Of a stretch of 64,000 nucleotides of DNA, positions 18,188 to 26,526 are shown piece by piece. Both the position numbers and the translations under genes were made by a program. Positions within the stretch are counted from its first letter, which is position 1. Every line of letters starts with the position of its first letter. The DNA comes from Candidatus Epulonipiscium sp. (GTDB lineage Bacteria > Bacillota_A > Clostridia > Lachnospirales > Cellulosilyticaceae), in the NCBI GenBank assembly GCA_012841565.1, contig DUUM01000230.1:1-64000 (forward strand). Direction: 5' to 3'. The notes under the pieces were generated by a model. It did no database searches. It had not been told where the DNA came from and saw only the letters and a list, made by a program, of their open reading frames with translations.

Positions 18188-19984
18188 GTGAAAAATATTA
18201 AAGCCTGGTTCTCAAAATTAAAGATAAAATATAAGATTGTCTTATCAATGTATGTGATCATCATTCCAATATCACTCTTTATTAGTAGTTATATCTATGT
18301 CAAAAGTTCAAAAGACGTGGTAGAAAATATGTCGGAATTATATCAGAATTTAGTGAACACTATTGATGAGAACATTAACTATCTTCAATCTGATGTTGAG
18401 GATTTATTAACCTATTTATGTGTTAATAATGATGTGCGTTATATTTTAAATGAAGAAGAGGGATCTCCGTCAATAGCTTATCCTTTAGTTTGGGAAAAAA
18501 ACACGCCTATGGACTTAGTTAGGGATATGATGTCTATTAAAAGTCATATTAAGACATTAATATTATACTCGGAAAATGGTATCAGACCGTTTTATTTAAG
18601 TCGGGACAATAGTGTCTATAACACAGATATTAATGAAGTTCATGATACACCAATATACCAGAAAGCTTATGAGGCTCAAGGGGATTATGTATGGAGCCAC
18701 GTTAATAAAGGGGATAAGAATTTATTTGTGGTTAATAAGTCTGATAAAATTGTAGCCTCTAGGGTTATATTTGATTATGCTAAAAAGAAACGTCTTGGCT
18801 ACTTAGGCATAGGTATAAATGTTGATAAGTATATTCAGCTATGTAAAAGTGGGCTTTACCAGGAAAACGAAGGTATTCTTGTATTTAATAAAAATGGCGA
18901 AGAACTGGTGCGATTCGGTGAGATAGATGAGTCAGCATATGACTATATACAAGGCCTGGATTATAAGAAGATACCTAAAAAGGAATATTTAAAATACCAA
19001 AATTATTATATTTTTTTAAGCCAGGATAAAGAAGGTAGTAACTATACTTGTTATATGGTACCGGAAGAAAATTGGCTTTCACAAGTTAAAAATGCCAAAA
19101 TATTACCGATATTATTTGGGGCAGTCCTATTAATCGGCTTATGGCCATTACTGATGTTTGCTTCAACTGTAATCTCTAAGCCATTACAGCGGCTCTATGA
19201 GTCTATGATGAAGTTTAAAGAAGGAGACTTTGAACAACAGGTAGAGGTAACCTTGTATGATGAGATTGGAGAAGTATCCGCTTGTTTTAATACCATGGTT
19301 AATGATATTAAAGACTTAATTGATCGAAACTATGTTATGGTCTTAAGAGAGAAGCAAAGTGAGTATGACGCTTTACAGGCTCAAATTAATCCTCATTTTT
19401 TATATAATACACTAGATTCTTTATATTGGCAGGCATTAAATGGTGGTAGTGATGAGCTGGCGGAGGATATTCTTTCACTTTCTCAACTTTTTCGCCTTGT
19501 GTTAAGTCAGGGAGAAAGTATCATTCCAGTGGAACAGGAAGTTAAGCTGAATTATCATTATCTTCAAATTCAGAAGATGCGTTTTAATAAAAAGTTAGAT
19601 TATAGAATTGATATTGATGAAAAAATATTAGCGTATAGAATACCAAAGCTAATCTTACAGCCTTTTGTTGAGAATGCGGTGATCCATGGACTAGAGTGTT
19701 CTGGGGAAATGGGATTTATTGAAATAACGGGTAAACTAGAAGAGACCTACCTAAAGTTTCAAATTAAAGATAATGGCGTAGGATTGACCCAAGATCAAAT
19801 TAATAAGATATTTTCACAAGATGAGTCCAAGGAATATTCAAGCACGAGAATTGGTGGTTATGCCATTAAAAATGTAAAAGAACGGTTAGATTTAAGGTAT
19901 CAAGGTGATTTTAAATTAAATATTGAGAGTAAAATAGGGGACGGGACAACCATCACTATTTTAATTCCAGCTAATGTGGAATAA
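18188..19984 (+). CDS. YesM-type sensor histidine kinase
   Basis: A 598-residue membrane kinase. One hydrophobic segment near 14-37, an extracellular sensor region to about 300, a second segment near 303-330, a HAMP linker, the His-kinase domain with the phospho-acceptor His403 in QINPHFLYNTLDSLYW, and an HATPase domain with NAVIHGLE and DNGVGL. The start is GTG at 18188, 8 bases behind AAGGGGA; an earlier GTG at 18161 is less well placed. YesM/LytS kinases of this kind sense oligosaccharides or a loaded binding protein and phosphorylate an AraC-type regulator, here the next gene. It follows the GH43 gene by 36 bases. Confidence 0.93.
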   Translation: MKNIKAWFSKLKIKYKIVLSMYVIIIPISLFISSYIYVKSSKDVVENMSELYQNLVNTIDENINYLQSDVEDLLTYLCVNNDVRYILNEEEGSPSIAYPLVWEKNTPMDLVRDMMSIKSHIKTLILYSENGIRPFYLSRDNSVYNTDINEVHDTPIYQKAYEAQGDYVWSHVNKGDKNLFVVNKSDKIVASRVIFDYAKKKRLGYLGIGINVDKYIQLCKSGLYQENEGILVFNKNGEELVRFGEIDESAYDYIQGLDYKKIPKKEYLKYQNYYIFLSQDKEGSNYTCYMVPEENWLSQVKNAKILPILFGAVLLIGLWPLLMFASTVISKPLQRLYESMMKFKEGDFEQQVEVTLYDEIGEVSACFNTMVNDIKDLIDRNYVMVLREKQSEYDALQAQINPHFLYNTLDSLYWQALNGGSDELAEDILSLSQLFRLVLSQGESIIPVEQEVKLNYHYLQIQKMRFNKKLDYRIDIDEKILAYRIPKLILQPFVENAVIHGLECSGEMGFIEITGKLEETYLKFQIKDNGVGLTQDQINKIFSQDESKEYSSTRIGGYAIKNVKERLDLRYQGDFKLNIESKIGDGTTITILIPANVE

Positions 19985-19997
19985 GGAGGAGGCTCTT

Positions 19998-20750
19998 ATG
20001 GTAAAGGCTGCTGTAACATTATTAATTGCAGATGATGAAGATCATATTCGGAATGGCATTAAGACATATATAGCGTTAAATAGTAAAGTAATTGACAAAA
20101 TATATACAGCAAGTGATGGGGCAGAAGCATTAGATAAAATATTTAAATATAAGCCAGATATCATGTTAATCGATGTACAAATGCCTTATAAAAATGGATT
20201 AACGGTTATGAAAGAAGCGAATGAAGCCGGAGTCTGCCCTAAAACTATTATTCTAAGTGGATATGATGATTTTGCATACGCTCAACAAGCTATTAGGCAT
20301 GGGGCACTGGACTATTTACTCAAACCATGCCGTTCTACGGACATCTTAATGAAAGTAGAAAGACTAGCTAAAACCAATGATGCAGGTGATGTAGGAATCC
20401 TTTCTCTAGGAGAGGAAAAAGAGGAAAAGCAGGGCAATCAAATCGTTAGTATGGCCGTGGAATATATCAATGAGCATTATATGGAAAGCCTTTCCTTAAC
20501 AAAAGTAGCCGAGGAAGTGGGCGTTACACCAGGCTATCTAACGACTTTATTTGCTCAAACCATCGGAGATGGGTTTGTTGACTATCTCAATAAGATTCGC
20601 GTAGACCGGGCTTGCAATTATCTACACGATGGGCAACTAAAAATATATGAAGTGGCCTATAAAGTAGGATTTAAAGATGAAAAGTACTTTACAAGAGTGT
20701 TTAAGAAAATAACAAAAGTGAGTCCATCGCAATTTCGTAAGAAGATTTAG
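19998..20750 (+). CDS. YesN-type AraC response regulator, compact form
   Basis: A 250-residue regulator. The receiver domain (about 5-122) has Asp13/Asp14 acidic residues in IADDED, phospho-acceptor Asp59 in LIDVQMP and Lys in YLLKPC. An AraC helix-turn-helix pair occupies about 150-250 (LTKVAEEVGVTPGYLTTLFA and VAYKVGFKDEKYFTRVFKK). YesN proteins usually have 400-550 residues with a middle domain; that domain is absent here. The ATG at 19998 is preferred over 19974 because AAGGAGGAGG lies between them. It probably activates the ABC/glycosidase operon. A REP-like palindrome begins 5 bases past the stop. Confidence 0.93.
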   Translation: MVKAAVTLLIADDEDHIRNGIKTYIALNSKVIDKIYTASDGAEALDKIFKYKPDIMLIDVQMPYKNGLTVMKEANEAGVCPKTIILSGYDDFAYAQQAIRHGALDYLLKPCRSTDILMKVERLAKTNDAGDVGILSLGEEKEEKQGNQIVSMAVEYINEHYMESLSLTKVAEEVGVTPGYLTTLFAQTIGDGFVDYLNKIRVDRACNYLHDGQLKIYEVAYKVGFKDEKYFTRVFKKITKVSPSQFRKKI

Positions 20751-20754
20751 TGCA

Positions 20755-20813
20755 GGGGACGGTTCACAAATAATACTAATTTTCCAAACTAGTATTATTT
20801 GTGAACCGTCCCC
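20755..20813. repeat. REP-like palindrome, copy 3
   Basis: Arms of 28 bases with one mismatch, outer part GGGGACGGTTCACAAAT, inner part AATACTA paired with TAGTATT. Lies 4 bases after the response-regulator stop and 63 bases before the HEPN-CBS start. Confidence 0.95.
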
Positions 20814-20876
20814 TTTCATTATCCTCACATGTTATAATATAATATATCAATAGCAACAAAAAAAGGAGTGGGTGTA

Positions 20877-21614
20877 ATGGCAGAAAATCTTAGTAACTCA
20901 CAAAAGTTTTTAGCCACTTATAATGAATTAGATGATTTCATGCGTCAAGATTTAAATGCAGAAAATTATGTAGGCCATAGTGATCTAATTCAAAAAATAA
21001 TTAAAAAAGGTAATAATGTGTTTAATTACCACTATCAAGATTTAAAAAGCTTTGCAAGACTTAGAAATGCAATTGTTCATAACCCGGACAAAAGAACAGC
21101 AGACCCTATAGCAGAGCCACATGATGAGATTGTCAGACAATACCAAGAATTACTTGATAAGGCGGTTAGACCTGAATTAGCTTTAAATCACCTAGCGATT
21201 CCAATTGATAAGCTATGTGTAGTTACTCCTAATACCAATGTTTTAAAAGCAATGGAGATTATGAGTAAGAACAGTTTCACCTATTTACCTGTCCTTGAAA
21301 ATCATAAACTTGTAGGGGTTTTTAGTGAGAGTACACTATTTGATTATATTTTTAAACGGCAAGGTGCTGTTGTTGATGAAAAACTGGCTATTGCGGATCT
21401 AGGAGAAGCTATTCATATTAACAATCATGGCAGTGAATCATTTATTTTTCTGAACAAAACGGTTACAGTTATAGAGATAGAAGATATTTTCCGTAAGGGA
21501 TTTAAAGATAATAAAAGAATTGCAGTTGTTTTCGTTACAGAAGATGGAACAGAGACAGGTAAGGTATTAGGACTCGTTACTGCCTGGGAAGTTGCAGGCT
21601 ACAATATTACATGA
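20877..21614 (+). CDS. HEPN-like plus CBS-pair domain protein
   Basis: A 245-residue protein. The N-terminal helical part (about 5-95) ends in LKSFARLRNAIVHNPD, which contains the Arg63-x4-His68 motif seen in HEPN nucleases. Residues about 105-245 form two CBS domains (KAMEIMSKNSFTYLPVLEN and IAVVFVTEDG, then VLGLVTAWEVAGY), which usually bind adenine nucleotides or SAM. The ATG at 20877 follows AAAGGAGTG; a GTG nine bases earlier is inside that site. HEPN domains with this motif are often RNases in toxin or defence systems, but CBS proteins with such N-termini are also common housekeeping proteins in Firmicutes, and the activity is unproven. The gene stands alone between two REP-like palindromes and next to the RAYT gene. 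Confidence 0.75.
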   Translation: MAENLSNSQKFLATYNELDDFMRQDLNAENYVGHSDLIQKIIKKGNNVFNYHYQDLKSFARLRNAIVHNPDKRTADPIAEPHDEIVRQYQELLDKAVRPELALNHLAIPIDKLCVVTPNTNVLKAMEIMSKNSFTYLPVLENHKLVGVFSESTLFDYIFKRQGAVVDEKLAIADLGEAIHINNHGSESFIFLNKTVTVIEIEDIFRKGFKDNKRIAVVFVTEDGTETGKVLGLVTAWEVAGYNIT

Positions 21615-21642
21615 TAGAAGGCAAGTGCAGTGCCAAGGACAA

Positions 21643-21699
21643 GGGGACGGTTCACAAATAACAGGAGTTTAAAACTCCTGTTATTTGTGAACCGTCCCC
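21643..21699. repeat. REP-like palindrome, copy 4 (upstream of RAYT)
   Basis: A perfect palindrome: two 28-base arms around a single base. The inner stem AACAGGAG pairs with CTCCTGTT and differs from all other copies. It ends 69 bases before the RAYT start. Confidence 0.97.
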
Positions 21700-21768
21700 T
21701 ATTGCAGTGTCTAAAAACCCCATAATTGGTAATACTCCTAACTAAGTAAAGGAAAGGTGAGGATATAT

Positions 21769-22674
21769 ATGCCGAGAGAAGCCAGAGTGATAAGCAAGAC
21801 CGGGAAGTATCATATTGTTGTGAAGAGTCTTAGGGAGTTTGATTTATTTAGAGATAGTGATGATAAAAATAAGTATTTAGAAATAATTTATAAGTACAAA
21901 ATAAAATATGGATTTACGCTATATGCATACTGCTTAATGAGTAACCACGGGCATTATATTATTGATTGCCTAGGGGTTGATATATCCACTGTAATAGCTT
22001 GTATTAATTTATCCTATGGTTATTACTACAATAAGAAATACAAGCGCTATGGGCCAGTATTTAAGGCCCGTTTTCATAGTACTCCTATTGAAAATGACCG
22101 GTATATGGTAGCGGTATCAGCCTATATTCATAACAATCCTAAAGATATCCAAGGATATGAGACGAAAGTGCAGGAATATCCTTTTTCAAGCTTGAAGGAA
22201 TACATTGATGAAACCAATGTATTTGGTGTATTAACAAGATCATTCTTAATAGACCTTATAGGATTTAAACATAAGCAAAATAAAAAGGCTTATTTAAAGT
22301 TAATTATGAATTGCATAGATTTAGAAACTGAAATAGATATTGAATTTGCAAAGGTAAGAAGTGAATATAGAAGTGAAAAAAACTTTGTAGCTAGAACCCA
22401 TGTACCAAATGAAATTATAAATTATGTAGCACAAAAATTTAAACAGCATCCCCATGATATATATGCAAAATACAAAAGGGAATACACTAAAATGCGGGCA
22501 GTTACTTGCTTGTTAATGTGTCATTTTTGTAATATGGGGCATCGACAGATCTGTGAGGTTATAGGCAACATTACACAGTCAGGAATAGCATATCTAACAG
22601 CAAAAGGATTAGATTATATTATAGAAGAAAGAGAATTAATAGAAGATTTTATTACTATTTCTACGAGTAGCTAA
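21769..22674 (+). CDS. REP-associated tyrosine transposase (RAYT, Y1/HUH superfamily)
   Basis: A 301-residue protein with a TnpA-like Y1 domain. The HUH-type metal motif is NHGHYII (His60, His62), preceded by YAYCLMS. The motif FKARFHSTPI and the catalytic tyrosine Tyr119 in VSAYIHNNPKD follow; in RAYTs the wording YIHxNP marks this site. Residues about 215-300 include RAVTCLLMCHFCNMGHRQIC and look like an added helix-turn-helix, possibly DnaA-C-like. RAYTs nick and rejoin single-stranded hairpins and are thought to spread REP palindromes. The ATG at 21769 has AGGTGAGG in front; GTG at 21757 is an alternative. Near-perfect palindromes flank the gene at 21643-21699 and 22805-22864. The gene appears intact. 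Confidence 0.92.
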   Translation: MPREARVISKTGKYHIVVKSLREFDLFRDSDDKNKYLEIIYKYKIKYGFTLYAYCLMSNHGHYIIDCLGVDISTVIACINLSYGYYYNKKYKRYGPVFKARFHSTPIENDRYMVAVSAYIHNNPKDIQGYETKVQEYPFSSLKEYIDETNVFGVLTRSFLIDLIGFKHKQNKKAYLKLIMNCIDLETEIDIEFAKVRSEYRSEKNFVARTHVPNEIINYVAQKFKQHPHDIYAKYKREYTKMRAVTCLLMCHFCNMGHRQICEVIGNITQSGIAYLTAKGLDYIIEERELIEDFITISTSS

Positions 22675-22804
22675 ATAAAATCAAAAGTGGATTATGGTGA
22701 TAGGTAATTAAATTAATTAGCCAGTGAAGGCTTTTTTGTGGTGCTCAGAATTGGAGATAAGGATGAAGTTGGCTAAAGGTATGATGAAAAGAGGGACGAA
22801 AAGA

Positions 22805-22864
22805 GGGGACGGTTCACAAATGATACCAGTTTTCGAAAACTGGTATCATTTGTGAACCGTCCCC
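22805..22864. repeat. REP-like palindrome, copy 5 (downstream of RAYT)
   Basis: A perfect 60-bp palindrome with no loop base: 30-base arms that end in GTTTTC and GAAAAC. The inner stem GATACCAG pairs with CTGGTATC. It starts 131 bases after the RAYT stop and ends 27 bases before the alcohol-dehydrogenase stop on the other strand. Confidence 0.97.
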
Positions 22865-22890
22865 TCCTGCTCCCCTCCTGCTTCTCTGCT

Positions 22891-24048
22891 TTAGAGGTTT
22901 TTCATGCTTGTGCCATTAAAAGCAGCCATATAGATTGCTTTTATATCTTCAACTGTAGGTATTCTTGGGTTTGTTCCCGTACATGGATCGTCAAAGGCGT
23001 GTTGGCTCATTCTATCTAATATAGCAAGGAACATTTCTTCTGTAATTTCTACTTCAGTAATTTCCTTTAATGTATTTGGAATACCAACTTTGCCATTAAG
23101 ACCTCTAATAGTTTCTGCTAAGTCGGTTATTTCTAATTGTTTTTCAATTTCATCATACTTATCTGTTGCTTTTCTATTAAAGTCAATAATGTAAGGAAGT
23201 AAAATTGCGTTTACAAGTCCGTGGGTTAGGTCGAATTCTCCGCCTATTTTATGAGCTAGACTGTGAACAATTCCTAGTGAACAGTTTGTAAAAGCCATAC
23301 CACCAAGGGCAGATGCGTTGTGCATTGCTTCTCTAGCTTCCATATTTTTTCCATCCGTATAAGCTGTAACTAAGTTGTTGAAAACTAATTTAATAGATTC
23401 CATTGCTAAAGGATCTGTGTAGCAAGTTGCACTAGATGATACGTAAGCTTCGATAGAGTGTGTTATAACATCCATTCCAGTATTTGCCGTAATGTGTGGT
23501 GGCATTGTAGCTGGAAGAGCTGGATCTAATAAAGCGATATCTGGTGTAATCTCATAGGAAACAAGTGGATATTTAATAAAATTTTCAGTATCTGTAATAA
23601 CAGAGAAAGCAGTAATTTCTGAAGCTGTACCACTTGTAGATGGAATTTGAACTAATTGTGCTTTTGTTCTGAGTTTAGGGAATTTGCCGGCTACTAGGTC
23701 TTGAAAGTTAGTCTCAGGATACTCATAGTATACCCACATGATTTTTGCAGCGTCTAAAGCAGAGCCACCGCCAATAGCAACAATCCAGTCAGGATTAAAT
23801 TTAGCCATTTCTTTCCCGCCGCGAATAACAGTTTCAATAGATGGGTTAGGCTCAACATTATCTACGATTGATACTTCCATTCCTGCTTTTTCGAGTTGTT
23901 TTTTAGCTTCATCTAAAAATCCAAATCTTTTCATAGAGCTACCACCAGTAACTAAAGTAGCTCGTTTACCTTCTAATGTGGATAAATATTCTAAAGCACC
24001 TTCACCGAATACGATGTTTTTCGGAACACGGAACCAGTTTACACTCAT
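22891..24048 (-). CDS. Iron-containing alcohol dehydrogenase
   Basis: A 385-residue group III metal-dependent alcohol dehydrogenase. The N-terminal dinucleotide fold carries IVAIGGGSALDAAK near residues 88-101. The C-terminal helical part carries the family motif and metal ligands in DPALPATMPPHITANTGMDV, HSIEAYVS, HSLAHKIGG and a later His. It interconverts aldehydes or ketones and alcohols with NAD(P)H in the cytoplasm. It begins 11 bases after the nfnB stop with TATAGGAGGAATAAAA, so it is the third gene of the nfnA-nfnB operon. That suggests its cofactor supply is tied to the Nfn transhydrogenase. Its substrate is not determined. Confidence 0.93.
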   Translation of the reverse strand: MSVNWFRVPKNIVFGEGALEYLSTLEGKRATLVTGGSSMKRFGFLDEAKKQLEKAGMEVSIVDNVEPNPSIETVIRGGKEMAKFNPDWIVAIGGGSALDAAKIMWVYYEYPETNFQDLVAGKFPKLRTKAQLVQIPSTSGTASEITAFSVITDTENFIKYPLVSYEITPDIALLDPALPATMPPHITANTGMDVITHSIEAYVSSSATCYTDPLAMESIKLVFNNLVTAYTDGKNMEAREAMHNASALGGMAFTNCSLGIVHSLAHKIGGEFDLTHGLVNAILLPYIIDFNRKATDKYDEIEKQLEITDLAETIRGLNGKVGIPNTLKEITEVEITEEMFLAILDRMSQHAFDDPCTGTNPRIPTVEDIKAIYMAAFNGTSMKNL

Positions 24049-24059
24049 TTTTATTCCTC

Positions 24060-25457
24060 CTATATAGTTTGTTTAGTTTTTATTTTATAATCAATTGCTT
24101 CAGCTGCTTTTTTACCAGCACCCATTGCAAGGATTACCGTTGCTGCTCCAGTTACTGCGTCGCCACCTGCATAAATAGAGTCTTTGCTTGTTTCAGATGT
24201 TTCTTCTTCTACAATGATGCCACCCCAAGTATGGGTGTCAAGCCCTGGTGTTGTTTGGCGGATCAGGGGATTTGGAGATTGTCCAATAGCGATAATGACC
24301 GTATCAACTAAAATATTAAAATCACTATTTGGCTTTGGAACAGGCCTTCGTCTGCCAGAAGAATCTGCCTCGCCTAGCGCCATTTCAATACAAGTCATAG
24401 ATGAAACAAATCCATTTTTGCCAGAAATTTTAGTAGGATTACTCAGTAATTTAAAAATAATACCTTCCTGCTTTGCATGGTGAACCTCTTCGGCCCTTGC
24501 AGGAAGCTCCTCTTCACTTCTGCGGTACACAATATAGACATTTTCAGATCCTAGACGTTTAGCTGTTCTGGCTGCATCCATGGCGACATTACCGCCACCA
24601 ATGACAACTGTATTTTTACCTACTTTAACAGGCGTAGGAGAATCCTTTTTATAAGCTTTCATAAGGTTAACTCTTGTTAAAAATTCATTGGCAGAATAAA
24701 CACCATTTAAATTTTCACCTTCAATATTCATAAAGGTAGGTAGACCAGCACCGCTCCCAATAAAAGCTGCGTCGTAGCCACTCTCTAAAAGCTCATCAAT
24801 GGTAATAGAGCGCCCAACTAGTACATTGGTTTTGATCTCCACTCCAAGGGATTCGATGGATTTAATTTCAGACTGAACCAATTTTTTAGGCAGCCTAAAT
24901 TCAGGAATACCATAGGTTAAGACACCACCAGTTTTATGCAAAGCCTCAAAAAGTGTGACACCGTAGCCTTTTTTTGCCAGCTCAGAAGCGCAACTAAGAC
25001 CTGCTGGGCCTGAGCCAATAACAGCTATCTTGTTCTTTGGAGCTGAGTCTAAAATAGCTTCAGGGGTTTCATGATTTTCCATATAATAATCTGCAACAAA
25101 TCTCTCAAGCCGACCAATTCCCACAGGTTCACCTTTAATGCGGCGAACACATTTTCCCTCACATTGATTTTCCTGAGGGCATACTCGGCCACAAATAGCA
25201 GGCAAAGAGTTTTCTTTTATAATAATGTTATAAGCTAGGTCAAAATCACCATCTGACACGGCCTGGATAAATTCAGGAATTGGCACATTAACTGGGCAAC
25301 CATCTACACAAGGTTTGTGCTTACAATGCAAGCATCTTCTTGCCTCTTCAATAGCCTGCGCTTTTGTATAGCCAAGAACGACTTCAGTAAAATTTTTATT
25401 ACGTATGGTAGGGTCTTGCTCAGGAATAGGTACTTTTACAAGGGATTTATTTAGCAT
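24060..25457 (-). CDS. nfnB: NfnB-like large subunit (annotated elsewhere as glutamate synthase beta/GltA)
   Basis: A 465-residue flavoprotein. The N-terminal part has Cys clusters for two [4Fe-4S] centres (CLHCKHKPCVDGCPV and CGRVCPQENQCEGKC). Then come the FAD site GSGPAGLSCASELAKKG and the NADPH site VIGGGNVAMDAARTAKRLG, ending with YAGGDAVTGAATVILAMGAG. The start at 25457 (MLNKSLVKVP) has GGAGG just upstream and overlaps the end of nfnA by 11 bases; the frame stays open further upstream, but that reading would be inside nfnA. Next to the small ferredoxin-NAD reductase-like subunit, the pair is the electron-bifurcating NfnAB, which uses NADH and reduced ferredoxin to make NADPH. No glutamate synthase alpha subunit is present. 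Confidence 0.9.
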   Translation of the reverse strand: MLNKSLVKVPIPEQDPTIRNKNFTEVVLGYTKAQAIEEARRCLHCKHKPCVDGCPVNVPIPEFIQAVSDGDFDLAYNIIIKENSLPAICGRVCPQENQCEGKCVRRIKGEPVGIGRLERFVADYYMENHETPEAILDSAPKNKIAVIGSGPAGLSCASELAKKGYGVTLFEALHKTGGVLTYGIPEFRLPKKLVQSEIKSIESLGVEIKTNVLVGRSITIDELLESGYDAAFIGSGAGLPTFMNIEGENLNGVYSANEFLTRVNLMKAYKKDSPTPVKVGKNTVVIGGGNVAMDAARTAKRLGSENVYIVYRRSEEELPARAEEVHHAKQEGIIFKLLSNPTKISGKNGFVSSMTCIEMALGEADSSGRRRPVPKPNSDFNILVDTVIIAIGQSPNPLIRQTTPGLDTHTWGGIIVEEETSETSKDSIYAGGDAVTGAATVILAMGAGKKAAEAIDYKIKTKQTI

Positions 25458-26292
25458 TTTCAGCCTCCATTCCCATACGGCATATATGTTCGGCCGCAGA
25501 TTCTTCTTCTTTATACATTCCTTGGCGTCTGATAACTTCCTCAAAAGCCACTAAATGTCCATCAAAATCGGGGCCATCGACACAGGCAAACTTTGTTTCA
25601 TTACCGACTGTTACGCGGCAGCCACCGCACATGCCAGTGCCGTCAATCATAATAGGATTTAGTGACACATTTGTTTTGATGCCATATTTCTTCGTAATAT
25701 CGCAAATAGCCTTCATCATAGGAAGTGGGCCAATGGCTATAACAAGATCATACTGTTCCCCGCTTTCAAGTAACTTGAGAAGAGGATCTGTTACAAAGCC
25801 TTTAACGCCAATGGATCCATCATTTGATGCATAGTGGACAGTATCACAAAGGGCTTCCATTTCATCTTTTAAAATAATATAATCACGACTTTGGCCACCT
25901 AAAATACAATCTATATGGTTACCAAGTTCTTTTCCTTTTGTAAGCTGAGGATAAAGGGGAGCGATTCCCACACCACCACCGATACCTAAAATCTTTTTGC
26001 CTTCAGGCAAATGGGCTTCTTGGCCCAAAGGTCCGACCAAATCCTGAATCGAATCCCCTACATTTTTCTCGCTTAATTTGATGGTAGAGTGACCAACCAC
26101 TTGGTAGATAATTGTGATGGTTTCTTTTTCCCTGTCATAACCTGCAATTGTCAGTGGGATGCGCTCACCATCTGGTTCGACACAAAGCATAACAAATTGT
26201 CCTGGCTCACATTTTCTTGCAACAAAAGGACATATAACTTCCATTAGTTCTACAGTCTCATTTAATTTAACTTTTTTTATAATTTTATACAT
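25447..26292 (-). CDS. nfnA: NfnA-like small subunit, FAD/NAD-binding with [2Fe-2S]
   Basis: A 281-residue protein of the ferredoxin-NADP reductase/dihydroorotate-dehydrogenase electron-transfer family. An FAD domain (about 1-95, with PLTIAGYD), an NAD domain (ILGIGGGVGIAPLYPQ near 106-121), and a C-terminal Cys cluster GMCGGCRVTV with a later Cys in FACVDGP for the [2Fe-2S] centre. GAGGGATTAAA precedes the ATG. With nfnB it forms the bifurcating NADH-dependent reduced ferredoxin:NADP oxidoreductase. It is the first gene of the nfnA-nfnB-adh operon and faces an AraC regulator across a 234-base promoter region. Confidence 0.9.
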   Translation of the reverse strand: MYKIIKKVKLNETVELMEVICPFVARKCEPGQFVMLCVEPDGERIPLTIAGYDREKETITIIYQVVGHSTIKLSEKNVGDSIQDLVGPLGQEAHLPEGKKILGIGGGVGIAPLYPQLTKGKELGNHIDCILGGQSRDYIILKDEMEALCDTVHYASNDGSIGVKGFVTDPLLKLLESGEQYDLVIAIGPLPMMKAICDITKKYGIKTNVSLNPIMIDGTGMCGGCRVTVGNETKFACVDGPDFDGHLVAFEEVIRRQGMYKEEESAAEHICRMGMEAENAK

Positions 26293-26407
26293 TTTAATCC
26301 CTCAATCATTTGTATTATAGTTGTTAATATTTTGACATATTAAAAAAATACTTGCCAAATAGTAAAAGTGTAGTCAAAAGCAATATATTATTTAATAATA
26401 AGCGTAG

Positions 26408-26436
26408 TTGACATACCCCTTACATAATATTATAGT
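26408..26436 (+). promoter_or_regulatory. Promoter of the AraC regulator
   Basis: TTGACA at 26408-26413, a 17-base spacer and TATAGT at 26431-26436, about 90 bases before the AraC start. The region also contains the less clear minus-strand promoter of nfnA, with a TATAAT-like box near 26310. Confidence 0.7.
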
Positions 26437-26526
26437 ATTATTAGTAAGATAAAGCTAACTCTATATTTTAAAAACTATCCCATATTTGAATAAGACTGAC
26501 AATAACTTAACAGGAGGATGAGTAAG

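Noticed and set aside
23738..24311. Plus-strand ORFs over adh and nfnB
   Set aside because: Antisense to well-conserved enzymes; no ribosome sites.
24060..25457. Glutamate synthase small subunit (GltD/GltA)
   Set aside because: No large GltB subunit is near; pairing and overlap with the FAD/NAD [2Fe-2S] subunit fit NfnAB better.
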